Below are positions 1-7,527 of a stretch of 33,406 bases of DNA, piece by piece (positions within the stretch are counted from its first letter, which is position 1; every line of letters begins with the position of its first letter). The stretch is from DASTSN01 sp035549175 (GTDB taxonomy: Bacteria; Bacteroidota; Bacteroidia; Chitinophagales; Chitinophagaceae). A model generated the notes under the pieces. The model had not been told where the DNA came from and searched no databases. It worked only from the letters and a program-made list of their open reading frames with translations. The stretch is from contig DASZRL010000041.1 of the NCBI GenBank assembly GCA_035549175.1, positions 1 through 33,406 of the forward strand, given 5' to 3'. The position numbers were made by a program, and so were the translations under genes.

Positions 1-921
1 GCTGATCGCCCCACTGCATTCATCATTGGGGGGCGGGGGCGGCACTGTATACGTAACACATATATTGAAACCGGCATTGGTTGGGGAGGAGGGTGCACTC
101 CCGCTCGTGGAATAAACCCTGACATAGTAGGTAGTACCAGCCGTAAGCCCGGATGCGGCGATACTAGTCGTTCCACAGCCAAGGGAATACATCGTCGAGC
201 CACAGGTGCCATATAATAATTCCAGACCGGGGCTGGGGATACTACTTCCAATATTACTTAACGATATGGTTACATTGGACGCAGGAGCTTTAAAGGAGTA
301 CCATACATCATAGCTGACAGTGCCTGCACAGGATCCGGAAATGGTTGGAGAGGCGGAACTGGTTGATAAATAGAAACTTCCTGATGTGTTCGAGCAAGTT
401 GTCGATGGAGTAAGGGAAACGGCTCCGGTGCACGCGTCGTTTGCCGGGGCTACATCCTGGACGCAGATATTGAATGTACCAGTCGTATTGGTATTACTAT
501 AAACCCGGATCAGGTAAGAACTGCCCACTGTCAGACCTGTAGCTGTACCACTTGCGCTTGTTGTACAAAGCAGGCTGGAGGGTGTACCTCCACAGGAGGC
601 GGCTGTAAAAACCTGGAAGCGTGATCCTGAGGGAGCACTGCTCAAGGTTATAGTTTCCGAGGAGGAATTAGCAGTAAAAAGGTACCAGACATCATTTCGG
701 TTACCTCCGGAGCTTCCACAGGCTCCTGTAATAGGAGTATAGCTTGCACCAGTAAGTGTCCCACTCGTATTAGAGCAGGTTGATCCCGGCGTTAAGGTTA
801 TCGCGTTAGAGCATAGGTCGTTGGAGGGCGCCTGCGAAATGGCAAGCTGTCCCAGCAGCAGGCAGGTAGCCAGCGGAAGTGTTTTCCTTTGGAAAAAGGG
901 TTGGATGATAATGGCTTTCAT
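1..921 (-). CDS. Secreted multi-module surface protein, C-terminus beyond window
   Basis: Reading leftward from an ATG at 921, the frame stays open for 307 codons to the window edge, so the C-terminus is missing. Residues 1 to about 30 form a signal peptide (basic start, hydrophobic LATCLLLGQLAIS, then a Q before APSND). Two complete modules of roughly 110-140 residues follow, each opening with a P/A-x-N-D-x-C-x-x-A motif and containing DVWY.F and a late 'Y-L/V-R-V-Y' strand; a third opens at the window edge (PNDECSGAIS). This pattern resembles pre-peptidase C-terminal (PPC)-like beta-sandwich modules of Bacteroidota secreted proteins. The same module starts the divergent gene at 1135. A T9SS sorting tail beyond the edge is expected but not seen. 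Function is probably adhesion or an unseen enzymatic domain; this cannot be decided here. Confidence 0.82.
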   Translation of the reverse strand, partial: MKAIIIQPFFQRKTLPLATCLLLGQLAISQAPSNDLCSNAITLTPGSTCSNTSGTLTGASYTPITGACGSSGGNRNDVWYLFTANSSSETITLSSAPSGSRFQVFTAASCGGTPSSLLCTTSASGTATGLTVGSSYLIRVYSNTNTTGTFNICVQDVAPANDACTGAVSLTPSTTCSNTSGSFYLSTSSASPTISGSCAGTVSYDVWYSFKAPASNVTISLSNIGSSIPSPGLELLYGTCGSTMYSLGCGTTSIAASGLTAGTTYYVRVYSTSGSAPSSPTNAGFNICVTYTVPPPPPNDECSGAIS

Positions 922-1063
922 GCGGAAAATGTGAATTTTCAGAATATTGGTTTTTACCCGCAAAGGGAGTAGTAAAGAAAGGCAAATATTTCGTAGTAGA
1001 CAATCGTAAAAGCCGGTAAACCAATAAGGGTTTTTACTTATCAAAAATTAAGTAGTAGCACTA

Positions 1064-1093
1064 TTGAAAAAAGCTTAATCTGTAACTATTTTG
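1064..1093 (+). promoter_or_regulatory. Possible Bacteroidota promoter for the sugar dehydrogenase-like gene
   Basis: A TTG at 1064-1066 lies 20 bases before TATTTTG (1087-1093), close to the TTTG-N19-21-TAnnTTTG consensus but one base short in the -7 box. It would give a leader of about 35-40 bases before the ATG at 1135. The intergenic stretch 922-1134 is AT-rich and must hold divergent promoters; I could not find a good leftward match. Confidence 0.35.
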
Positions 1094-1134
1094 CAATCCA
1101 AACCAATCCAATTCTTTAGAAAAGCCTCCAATCC

Positions 1135-4100
1135 ATGAAAAAGCTATTCACCTGGCTATCTCTTTTCCTTACATGTTATTCTTTTGCTGCAGCCCCTGGC
1201 AATGATGCCTGTTCCGGGGCCACCTTGATTACAGAGTCTTCGACTTGGTCCCCAACATCCGGGACACTGGTTGGTGCCGCTGCAACGACGAGCGTACCTG
1301 GTGTTTGCGGATCTTCCTCCTCAGCGGACGTCTGGTATAAATTCGTAGCAACTTCCCAATACCCGATCGTCACGATCAACAATTTTGGGGCGAACTATAT
1401 GTCAAAAAAGCCTGCTGTCCAAATATTGTCTGGATCCTGCGGCTCGCAGACCAGTATTGGTTGTTCAGCAGCATCGAATACCTCAACTACCTCTCTTTCT
1501 GTTTCACCGTCAAGTTCGTTAACTATTGGTACCACGTACTATATACGTGTCTTTATGGTTACCAATACTCTTCCTGCTTCAGGGACCTATACTTTTAGTG
1601 TGGGTGTGGTAGATGGCCTATCAGTAGGATCTGGACGTATGAATGAGGTTTACAAACAAACTGTACTTTCCCCTGCCAACGGCCTGAACGACCCCTGGGA
1701 AATTACCTATGGTTCGGACGGGTATTTGTGGATCACTGAGTCCAAAGGCTATAAAGTCTATCGGATGGATCCGGCTACAGGTACCAAAACGACCGTGCTG
1801 GATATTTCCCAGAACGCGACGTTCCTTCCCACCGCGGACCAGACCTTTGACGTGCAATTCGGAACCGGTCAGAATCCCTGGCCCCAGGGCGGCCTGGCTG
1901 GCCTGGCCCTGCACCCCAAATTCCTGGATGCCACGACGCCCAAGAATTACGTATATATATCATATGTGTACAAGTTCATTTCGAACAACGATCCCAACGG
2001 ATGTTTTTTCCAGAACCGGATCGTCCGGTTCACCTATAACACCAGCACAGGCAAGCTGGAATCCCCGGTGTCCGTGTGCGATACTCTGCCGGGCAGCAGC
2101 GACCACAACTCCCAGCGGCTGATCATTGCCCCGGTAAGCGGCACCTATTATCTGTTCTATGGACAGGGGGACATGGGAGCCGGCCAGTTTGCCAACCGGT
2201 TGCGTACCAATAATGCCCAGAATGTCAATTCCTATGAAGGCAAGATCCTTCGGTTCAACCTGGAGCCGGACGGCGACGCCGGAACCTACGACCAGTGGAT
2301 ACCTAACGACAATCCCTATAACGGAACAGCCCAGAGCGCGGTATGGGCGATGGGAATCCGCAATAACCAGGGTTTTGCCTATGATACGGCTACCGGTATT
2401 CTGTATGGCTCATCCCACGGACCGTACAGTGACGATGAGATCAATATCATTGAGAAGGGGAAGAATTACGGCCACCCCCTGGTAGAAGGCTTTGCCTCGG
2501 ATGGTAATTATAATGGTATTTCCGCCGGAACGGCCCCCAACATGACCGGTGGTTCCACTTCAGCCTGCCCGATCATCACCGATGAGGCTACCAATGCGGC
2601 CAACATCGGTTCCTCCTATAAGGATCCTTTATTTACCGCCTATGCCGGATCATCCGGACAGGTAATTAATATTTGGAATACCACCACGGGATCGAACGGT
2701 AGCTGGCCTTCGGAGGCCTGGTCCGGAATGGATGTTTATAAAAACAGCTACATCCCCGGCTGGAAAAGCTCCCTGATCATGTGTTCCCTGAAATGGGGCC
2801 GGCTGATCCGCCTGAAACTGGGATCCACAGGTACCACCATTGCGTCCACAGGGGGATATGATACCATAAGCTATTTCGGAAGCACCAACCGCTACCGTGA
2901 CCTTGCATTTGATCCCAACGGGAAGGATATCTACGTGATCATGGATAAATCCTCCACCACCTCAGGTCCGAGCGCCTTAAACCCGATCGTGCCTGCCTGC
3001 GGTGGTTGTGTCGTTAAATACTCCTTCCTGGGTTATGCAGATGCTTCCGGAAAAAGTTCGATCCCGGATGCGATCGATATTACGACCACTACCAGTACGA
3101 ATACCTGTGTTCCGGCTACCACCGTTACGATTGATAATTCCAATAACATGCTCTGGGTGCCCATTACGGGTCCAGACGGTAATATCCTGGCCGAAATCTA
3201 TCCCAACGGCAATAACCTGGGAACGGTTACCTCATCCTTCTATATTCACACCGGTTCCATTCGCAAAGATGGCACCGGGCGCAAGTATATGGATCGCAGT
3301 ATGACCATAACACCCGCCGTACAGCCTTCCACCCCGGTGAAGATCCGGTTGTATTTTACCAATGCGGAATTCGCCGCCCTGCAGGCCAGCCCCAATAGCG
3401 GTGTGACTTCGCTGAGCGACCTGCTGATCCGAAAGAACAGTGACCCTTGCAGCGGGACCCTGACGAACGCTACCACCAACATCGGCCCCACCTATGCGGA
3501 GGTCCATGGAACCAGTGGATATATGCTTCAGTATGACAATCTGCCTGGTTTCTCTTCCTTCTATTTCGGCAGCTCCCTGATCACCCTGCCTCTTAAGCTG
3601 GTTTACTTCAAGGGCAGTTATGAGAAACAGGGGTCTGTCCTTCAGTGGGAAACGGCTAACGAGAATAATACGTCCCACTTCGAGGTGGAAAGAAGCCTGG
3701 ATGGCCGCAGTTTCAGACAGATCGGCACCGTGGCCGCCGCCGGCAATTCTACGGTCAACCTGAAATACAATTACACCGATTATGAGGCCGCAACCCAGGG
3801 GGCTTCTATACTCTACTACCGGTTGCGCATGGTGGACCTGGACGGAGCGTATACGTACTCCAACATCGTGACTGTCACCATTCCTGATTTTGCCGGCAGG
3901 GTAACCCTGTTCCCGAACCCGGCCAGCGAAAATGTAACGGTTACTGTTTCCGCACCCCAGGATGGCCGGATTACCTGGGAAGTGGTTGACAATACAGGCC
4001 GGGTCGTCCTGCAAAGTGCGGCCCAGATGAAGAAGGGAAGCAATACCTTCCCGGTAAATGTAAGGAAACTCGCCTCCGGCATGTATTTCCTGAAACTTGC

Positions 4101-4143
4101 CGGTGCAGGAGTCGACCAGCAGGTAAAACTGCAGAAATTATAA
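1135..4143 (+). CDS. Secreted PQQ-dependent sugar dehydrogenase-like protein with T9SS sorting domain
   Basis: 1002 residues. Residues 1-19 are a signal peptide. Residues about 20-170 are one PPC-like module (GNDACSGA, ADVWYKF, YYIRVF) matching those of the divergent gene. From about residue 183 to 635 the protein resembles the glucose/sorbosone dehydrogenase (GSDH) beta-propeller family: LNDPWEITYGSDGYLWITE, then WPQGGLAGLALHPKF, a DHNSQRL segment, and GIRNNQGFAYD. Such domains bind PQQ or calcium and oxidise sugars or aldoses, but substrate cannot be read from sequence. A linker with an ELQWETANENN-type domain (here VLQWETANENN, about 840-915) precedes the type A T9SS C-terminal domain at 923-1002 (VTLFPNPASENV, then SGMYFLKL). 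The product is therefore expected outside the cell or on its surface. The first 500 bases look less GC-rich than the rest. It appears monocistronic, followed by a hairpin at 4236. Confidence 0.9.
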   Translation: MKKLFTWLSLFLTCYSFAAAPGNDACSGATLITESSTWSPTSGTLVGAAATTSVPGVCGSSSSADVWYKFVATSQYPIVTINNFGANYMSKKPAVQILSGSCGSQTSIGCSAASNTSTTSLSVSPSSSLTIGTTYYIRVFMVTNTLPASGTYTFSVGVVDGLSVGSGRMNEVYKQTVLSPANGLNDPWEITYGSDGYLWITESKGYKVYRMDPATGTKTTVLDISQNATFLPTADQTFDVQFGTGQNPWPQGGLAGLALHPKFLDATTPKNYVYISYVYKFISNNDPNGCFFQNRIVRFTYNTSTGKLESPVSVCDTLPGSSDHNSQRLIIAPVSGTYYLFYGQGDMGAGQFANRLRTNNAQNVNSYEGKILRFNLEPDGDAGTYDQWIPNDNPYNGTAQSAVWAMGIRNNQGFAYDTATGILYGSSHGPYSDDEINIIEKGKNYGHPLVEGFASDGNYNGISAGTAPNMTGGSTSACPIITDEATNAANIGSSYKDPLFTAYAGSSGQVINIWNTTTGSNGSWPSEAWSGMDVYKNSYIPGWKSSLIMCSLKWGRLIRLKLGSTGTTIASTGGYDTISYFGSTNRYRDLAFDPNGKDIYVIMDKSSTTSGPSALNPIVPACGGCVVKYSFLGYADASGKSSIPDAIDITTTTSTNTCVPATTVTIDNSNNMLWVPITGPDGNILAEIYPNGNNLGTVTSSFYIHTGSIRKDGTGRKYMDRSMTITPAVQPSTPVKIRLYFTNAEFAALQASPNSGVTSLSDLLIRKNSDPCSGTLTNATTNIGPTYAEVHGTSGYMLQYDNLPGFSSFYFGSSLITLPLKLVYFKGSYEKQGSVLQWETANENNTSHFEVERSLDGRSFRQIGTVAAAGNSTVNLKYNYTDYEAATQGASILYYRLRMVDLDGAYTYSNIVTVTIPDFAGRVTLFPNPASENVTVTVSAPQDGRITWEVVDNTGRVVLQSAAQMKKGSNTFPVNVRKLASGMYFLKLAGAGVDQQVKLQKL

Positions 4144-4235
4144 CCCGGCGGTAAAAAAGGTGCCAGGCCCTGCATCAGGATACCAATAGGCACTTAAAAA
4201 ATGAAAGCGTAACCATCCCGACCAGACGATCCCGT

Positions 4236-4278
4236 CACAATGGTATTTGCAGGATCCTGCAAATACCATTGTGTTTTT
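4236..4278 (+). terminator. 38-bp perfect palindrome followed by T5, probable terminator
   Basis: Bases 4236-4273 are a perfect palindrome with no unpaired centre (a GGATCC sits in the middle, ends CACAATGG and CCATTGTG). It is followed by five T at 4274-4278, which fits an intrinsic terminator for the gene ending at 4143, 92 bases upstream. The lack of a free loop and the length are unusual; as RNA it would close with a 4-base loop made from the central bases. Confidence 0.6.
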
Positions 4279-4387
4279 GGGCCAGTGGATAAGCAGGCTC
4301 TTACCTGTTTATTAATACCAGGTATTCCATCTGGTTTGCCTGAAATCATCCGCATGAAGACCTTAGCCCATGGCACGGCTTCCAGGA

Positions 4388-4618
4388 TCAGTTGCTATAC
4401 CTAACCGGCAGGTCAACCTTCTGTCATGCGCAATTTCCTGCTAACCGGAAACCTGGTTCTGGCCTGGTGGCCACCGGGCCGGCCAGCAGGAAGCCCCCAT
4501 CCAGCAGGGAAGCAATGCGCTGACCCTGGACCTGGTCCGGGAACAACCCGCCGGGGTTTACCAGCTGGCGGTCGAAAGTGCCGTTCGTTGCGTGATCCCC
4601 AAAATGGTCATCTTTTGA
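4388..4618 (+). pseudogene. Decayed T9SS C-terminal sorting domain
   Basis: No intact gene lies between 4144 and 4683. In the frame ending with TGA at 4616-4618, the translation reads SVAIPNRQVNLL, then an in-frame TAA at 4442-4444, then PETWFWPGGHRAGQQ, QGSNALTLDL, PAGVYQLAVE and IPKMVIF. This lines up with the intact tail of the 1135 gene: VTLFPNP, ITWEVVDNTGR, KKGSNTFPVNV, SGMYFLKLAG. The spacing between conserved points is nearly the same. The remnant has no start, no upstream enzyme domain and one internal stop. I infer a fragment left by deletion of a neighbouring secreted-protein gene or by partial duplication. Upstream of it, apart from the palindrome at 4236, I see only a short inverted repeat (4314-4326). 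Confidence 0.55.
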
Positions 4619-4670
4619 TGCCGGCCTTCCGTTCTCCGAAAGCGGTGGAGGTATCGCCCCGGAATCCCGT

Positions 4671-4678
4671 TAATTTTG
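4671..4678 (+). promoter_or_regulatory. rsmA promoter -7 box (TAATTTTG), leaderless spacing
   Basis: TAATTTTG is a perfect TAnnTTTG box ending 5 bases before the ATG at 4684. With the usual distance from this box to the transcription start, transcription would begin at or next to the start codon. No clear TTG element is visible about 19 bases upstream. The box argues for 4684 over the upstream in-frame ATG at 4426. Confidence 0.6.
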
Positions 4679-4683
4679 CAGGC

Positions 4684-5439
4684 ATGTATACGCTGAAAAA
4701 ATCGCTGGGCCAGCATTTTCTGAAGGATGAAAATGTGTGCCGCCGCATCGTGGATCAGCTGCGCCAGCGGCCATTCCGGCAATTGCTGGAGGTGGGACCG
4801 GGCGGGGGCGCCCTGACCAAATACCTGCTGCAGCTGCCTGGCGTGGATTTCCGGGCCGTGGAACTGGACCAGGAAAAGGTGGACTTCCTGGTGACCAGCT
4901 ATCCGGAACTGACCGGCCGTATCATTCACCGGAGTTTTCTGGAAATCGATCCGCCTTTCTCCGGCCCCTTCACCGTCATTGGCAATTTTCCCTATAACAT
5001 TTCCTCCCAGATCCTCTTCAAGGTCCTGGACTGGAAAGACCAGGTGGAATGCGTCATCGGCATGTTTCAGAAGGAGGTGGCACAGCGGGTGGCCGCATCA
5101 CCCGGCAGCAAGACCTATGGCGTCATCAGCGTCCTGGTGCAGGCCTTTTACGAGGTGACGTACCTGTTCGAGGTAAGTGAGTCCTGTTTCCAGCCCCCGC
5201 CCAAGGTCAAAAGCGCCGTCATCCGCCTGGTTCCCCGTTCCCGGAAACTTGACCTAAAGGATGAACGGCGGTTTTTTTTGCTGGTAAAGACAGCCTTCAA
5301 CCAGCGGCGCAAGACACTGCGCAATGCGGTCAGGGGACTTTTCGATCCCGCGGTCCTGGAGGATCCCGTGTTCCAGCGGCGCGCGGAACAACTCAGCCTG
5401 GAGGAATTCGCCGCCTTGTCCGAAAAAATGAAAATCTAA
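4684..5439 (+). CDS. rsmA: 16S rRNA (adenine1518/1519-N6)-dimethyltransferase RsmA (KsgA)
   Basis: 251 residues. RsmA uses S-adenosylmethionine to dimethylate two adjacent adenines in the helix-45 loop of 16S rRNA late in 30S subunit assembly. The N-terminus KKSLGQHFL is the family hallmark; the SAM-binding motif EVGPGGG is at residues 36-42; the catalytic NFPY motif is at 101-104; the C-terminal region contains the conserved CFxPPPKVxSAVI and FNQRRKTLRN motifs. An in-frame ATG exists at 4426, but that extension (86 residues) overlaps a decayed sorting domain in another frame and is low-complexity and proline-rich, so I chose the ATG at 4684, which sits just after a TAATTTTG box. The next gene starts 18 bases downstream and is probably co-transcribed. 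Confidence 0.95.
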   Translation: MYTLKKSLGQHFLKDENVCRRIVDQLRQRPFRQLLEVGPGGGALTKYLLQLPGVDFRAVELDQEKVDFLVTSYPELTGRIIHRSFLEIDPPFSGPFTVIGNFPYNISSQILFKVLDWKDQVECVIGMFQKEVAQRVAASPGSKTYGVISVLVQAFYEVTYLFEVSESCFQPPPKVKSAVIRLVPRSRKLDLKDERRFFLLVKTAFNQRRKTLRNAVRGLFDPAVLEDPVFQRRAEQLSLEEFAALSEKMKI

Positions 5440-5457
5440 TCCCGAAGCGCACCGGAT

Positions 5458-6390
5458 ATGAAAAAAGCGATCATTACAGCCAAGGCCCATGCGATTCTGC
5501 AGGAGCGGCTACGCCTGCAGGGTTACGAAGTGATTTATGAGCCCCAGATCACCTACGAGGAACTGCTGGACCGGATCGGCGAGGCGGAAGGGCTGGTGGT
5601 GACCACCCGGCTCCCCATCGACCGGGCCCTGATCGACCGGGCAGCCGGGCTCAAATGGATCGGGCGCCTGGGCAGCGGCATGGAGCTGATTGATGTTCCC
5701 TATGCCCAAACGCGGGGCATCCGCTGCGAAAGCAGCCCGGAAGGAAACCGCAATGCCGTCGCCGAACATGTCCTGGGGATGCTGCTGGGGCTCATGAACC
5801 GGATCTACTCTTCCGCCGGGGAGATCCGGGAAGGCAAATGGATTCGGGATGCCAACCGGGGTACTGAACTGACCGGGAAAACGGTCGGGCTGATCGGTTT
5901 TGGCAATACAGGTAGTGCCTTTGCCTCCCTGCTGCAATCCTTCCGTGTAACCGTACTTGCCTATGACAAATACAGGTTCGGATTCGGTTCGGGGTATATC
6001 AAGGAAGCCAGCCTGGAACAGGTTTGCCGGTATGCCGATGTGATCAGTTTTCATGTCCCCCTTACCGAGGAGACCCGGTACCTGGGGGACCGCCGGTTTT
6101 TCGAATCCCTCCGGCAAAAGCCCTGGATCCTCAATGCCTCGCGGGGCAAGGTGGTAAAACTGGCCGATCTTGCCGAGGCACTCCGCTCCGGCCTTGTTGC
6201 CGGTGCCGGGCTGGATGTGCTGGAAAATGAGCGGCTGGAAACCTACACGCCCCCCGAGCAGGAGTTGCTGGACTGGCTGCTGGCCCAGCCCAACGTCCTG
6301 ATCACCCCCCATATCGCCGGCTACAGCCATGAGGCTTTTTATCGCATGGCCACGGTGCTCTGCGACAAGCTGTTCGGCACTACATCCTGA
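5458..6390 (+). CDS. D-2-hydroxyacid dehydrogenase family protein, NAD-dependent
   Basis: 310 residues, the usual length for the D-isomer specific 2-hydroxyacid dehydrogenases (phosphoglycerate dehydrogenase-like). The Rossmann motif GFGNTG is at residues 147-152, preceded by the typical hinge segment TELTGKTVGLI. The HVPLTEETRYL stretch, the NASRGKVV segment carrying the catalytic Arg, LDVLENE with the Glu, and TPHIAG with the catalytic His are all present. These enzymes reversibly reduce 2-keto acids; substrate (3-phosphohydroxypyruvate, glyoxylate, pyruvate or other) cannot be assigned. No ACT or ASB regulatory domain is present, so it is not a full-length SerA of the regulated type. It follows rsmA by 18 bases. 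Confidence 0.9.
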   Translation: MKKAIITAKAHAILQERLRLQGYEVIYEPQITYEELLDRIGEAEGLVVTTRLPIDRALIDRAAGLKWIGRLGSGMELIDVPYAQTRGIRCESSPEGNRNAVAEHVLGMLLGLMNRIYSSAGEIREGKWIRDANRGTELTGKTVGLIGFGNTGSAFASLLQSFRVTVLAYDKYRFGFGSGYIKEASLEQVCRYADVISFHVPLTEETRYLGDRRFFESLRQKPWILNASRGKVVKLADLAEALRSGLVAGAGLDVLENERLETYTPPEQELLDWLLAQPNVLITPHIAGYSHEAFYRMATVLCDKLFGTTS

Positions 6391-6443
6391 GAAAGGGAAG
6401 GTCAGCCCGCCGGCCGGGCCGGAAAACTGGGGGTGGCCGGTTC

Positions 6444-6472
6444 TTGGAAATTCAAATAGTTTTTTATCTTTG
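6444..6472 (+). promoter_or_regulatory. Probable greA promoter (TTG / TATCTTTG)
   Basis: TTG at 6444-6446, 18 bases of spacer, then a perfect TAnnTTTG box, TATCTTTG, at 6465-6472. Transcription would start near 6478-6480, directly before the hairpin at 6486, giving a leader of about 70 bases ahead of greA. Confidence 0.6.
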
Positions 6473-6485
6473 CCGGTAATAAATG

Positions 6486-6530
6486 CAACGCTTCAGACAA
6501 TTCCTGAGGCGTTGTTATTTTTTTCTTTTT
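6486..6530 (+). terminator. Terminator-like hairpin with long T tract in the greA leader
   Basis: An 11-base-pair stem (6486-6496 with 6504-6514, one G-U pair) with a 7-base loop is followed by TTATTTTTTTCTTTTT at 6515-6530. It is a textbook intrinsic terminator. It could end the rsmA/dehydrogenase transcript (stop at 6390), or, because a good promoter lies directly upstream at 6444-6472, act as an attenuator of greA and release a very short RNA. Confidence 0.75.
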
Positions 6531-6547
6531 ACTAAACGAAATGTGTT

Positions 6548-7021
6548 ATGAGTGGGATTCAGTACGTGACCAAGGAAACCCTGGATCAGATGAAGGTAGA
6601 GCTTCAGCGTATGAAGACGGTGGACCGTCCGGCCGCATCCCGGGCCATTGCCGAAGCCCGCGAAAAAGGTGACCTCAAGGAGAACGCCGAATATGATGCC
6701 GCCAAGGAGGCCCAGGGCCTGCTGGAGGCTAAAATAGCCCTGCTGGAAAGCCAGGTGGCCAGTGCCCGCATCATTGACGAATCCAGCATTGACACCAGCA
6801 AGGTGTCCATCCTGACCCGTGTCAGGCTGGTCAATCTCAATACCAAAAAGGAAGTTACCTACCAGATCGTGAGTGAAAAGGAAGCTGACCTCAAGGCCGG
6901 CAAGATATCCGTGACGTCCCCGATCGGAAAGGGGCTCCTGGGTAAAGTAGTCGGGGAGGTAGCCGAGGTCCACGCACCGGCCGGGGTGATCAAGTTCAAG
7001 ATAGAAGACATCAGCATTTAG
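6548..7021 (+). CDS. greA: Transcription elongation factor GreA
   Basis: 157 residues, normal GreA length. GreA enters the RNA polymerase secondary channel and stimulates cleavage of backtracked transcripts. Residues about 1-75 form the antiparallel coiled coil, with the tip sequence GDLKENAEYDAAK carrying the acidic residues D42 and E45 that coordinate the catalytic magnesium. The C-terminal FKBP-like domain (about 80-157) includes SPIGKGLLGK and the end VIKFKIEDI. No Shine-Dalgarno sequence is visible. The 5' region contains a promoter and a terminator-like hairpin (6444-6530), suggesting control of greA by premature termination. Confidence 0.96.
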   Translation: MSGIQYVTKETLDQMKVELQRMKTVDRPAASRAIAEAREKGDLKENAEYDAAKEAQGLLEAKIALLESQVASARIIDESSIDTSKVSILTRVRLVNLNTKKEVTYQIVSEKEADLKAGKISVTSPIGKGLLGKVVGEVAEVHAPAGVIKFKIEDISI

Positions 7022-7026
7022 AGCCG

Positions 7027-7045
7027 GCCCCGCGAGGGGCTATTT
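7027..7045 (+). terminator. Weak hairpin after greA
   Basis: A 5-base-pair GC stem GCCCC/GGGGC around a GCGA loop begins 6 bases after the greA stop and is followed by TATTTC. The stem is strong but short and the T tract is poor, so this is only a possible terminator. Confidence 0.3.
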
Positions 7046-7122
7046 CTGGTTTGCATCCCGCCGGATTGCCGGTACAATCGGTACCTTTAAACCAGGCTGC
7101 CTCCTAAAAATGCCCCTTTGTT

Positions 7123-7512
7123 ATGACGATCTTTTCCAAAATCATTGCCGGGCAGATCCCTTCCTACCGCCTTGCGGAAAGTGAACGGTTTTTTGCCTTC
7201 CTGGACATAGCTCCGCTGCGTGAAGGCCACACCCTGGTGGTTCCCAAAACGGAGATCGACAATCTCTTCGACCTGCCCGATGCCTACCTGGGGGAGATGC
7301 TGGTCTTTGCCAGGCCGATCGCCAAGGCCATCGAAAAATCCTTCCGCTGCAACCGCTGCGGCATCAGCGTGGTCGGCCTGGAAGTACCGCATGCCCACCT
7401 GCACCTGATTCCGATCAATGGGGCTAATGATCTCAACTTTACCCAGGCCAAACGCCCCGTCACCCCCGAGGACCTGAAGCGGGCCCAGGAGAAGATCCTG
7501 GCTCACCTGTAG
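7123..7512 (+). CDS. HIT family protein (histidine triad nucleotide-binding/hydrolase)
   Basis: 129 residues. The protein starts with the HINT-type opening TIFSKIIAGQIPSYRL and ends with the histidine triad HAHLHL, His at 90, 92 and 94. HIT proteins bind nucleotides and hydrolyse phosphoramidate or related bonds on AMP or GMP derivatives. A CRC pair (about 76-79) looks like remnants of the zinc-binding cysteines some HIT proteins have. It is about 100 bases after greA, so may share its transcript or use its own promoter; a TACCTTTA sequence around 7079-7086 is one mismatch from a -7 box. The gene converges on ruvC, 15 bases away. Confidence 0.93.
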   Translation: MTIFSKIIAGQIPSYRLAESERFFAFLDIAPLREGHTLVVPKTEIDNLFDLPDAYLGEMLVFARPIAKAIEKSFRCNRCGISVVGLEVPHAHLHLIPINGANDLNFTQAKRPVTPEDLKRAQEKILAHL

Positions 7513-7527
7513 TACGGGTACCTTCCT

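Noticed and set aside
4194..4376. 60-codon minus-strand frame around the palindrome
   Set aside because: It includes the palindrome itself and shows no signal peptide, domain or promoter.
4426..4683. N-terminal extension of RsmA from the ATG at 4426
   Set aside because: Not RsmA-like, overlaps a sorting-domain remnant in another frame, and the -7 box at 4671 points to 4684.
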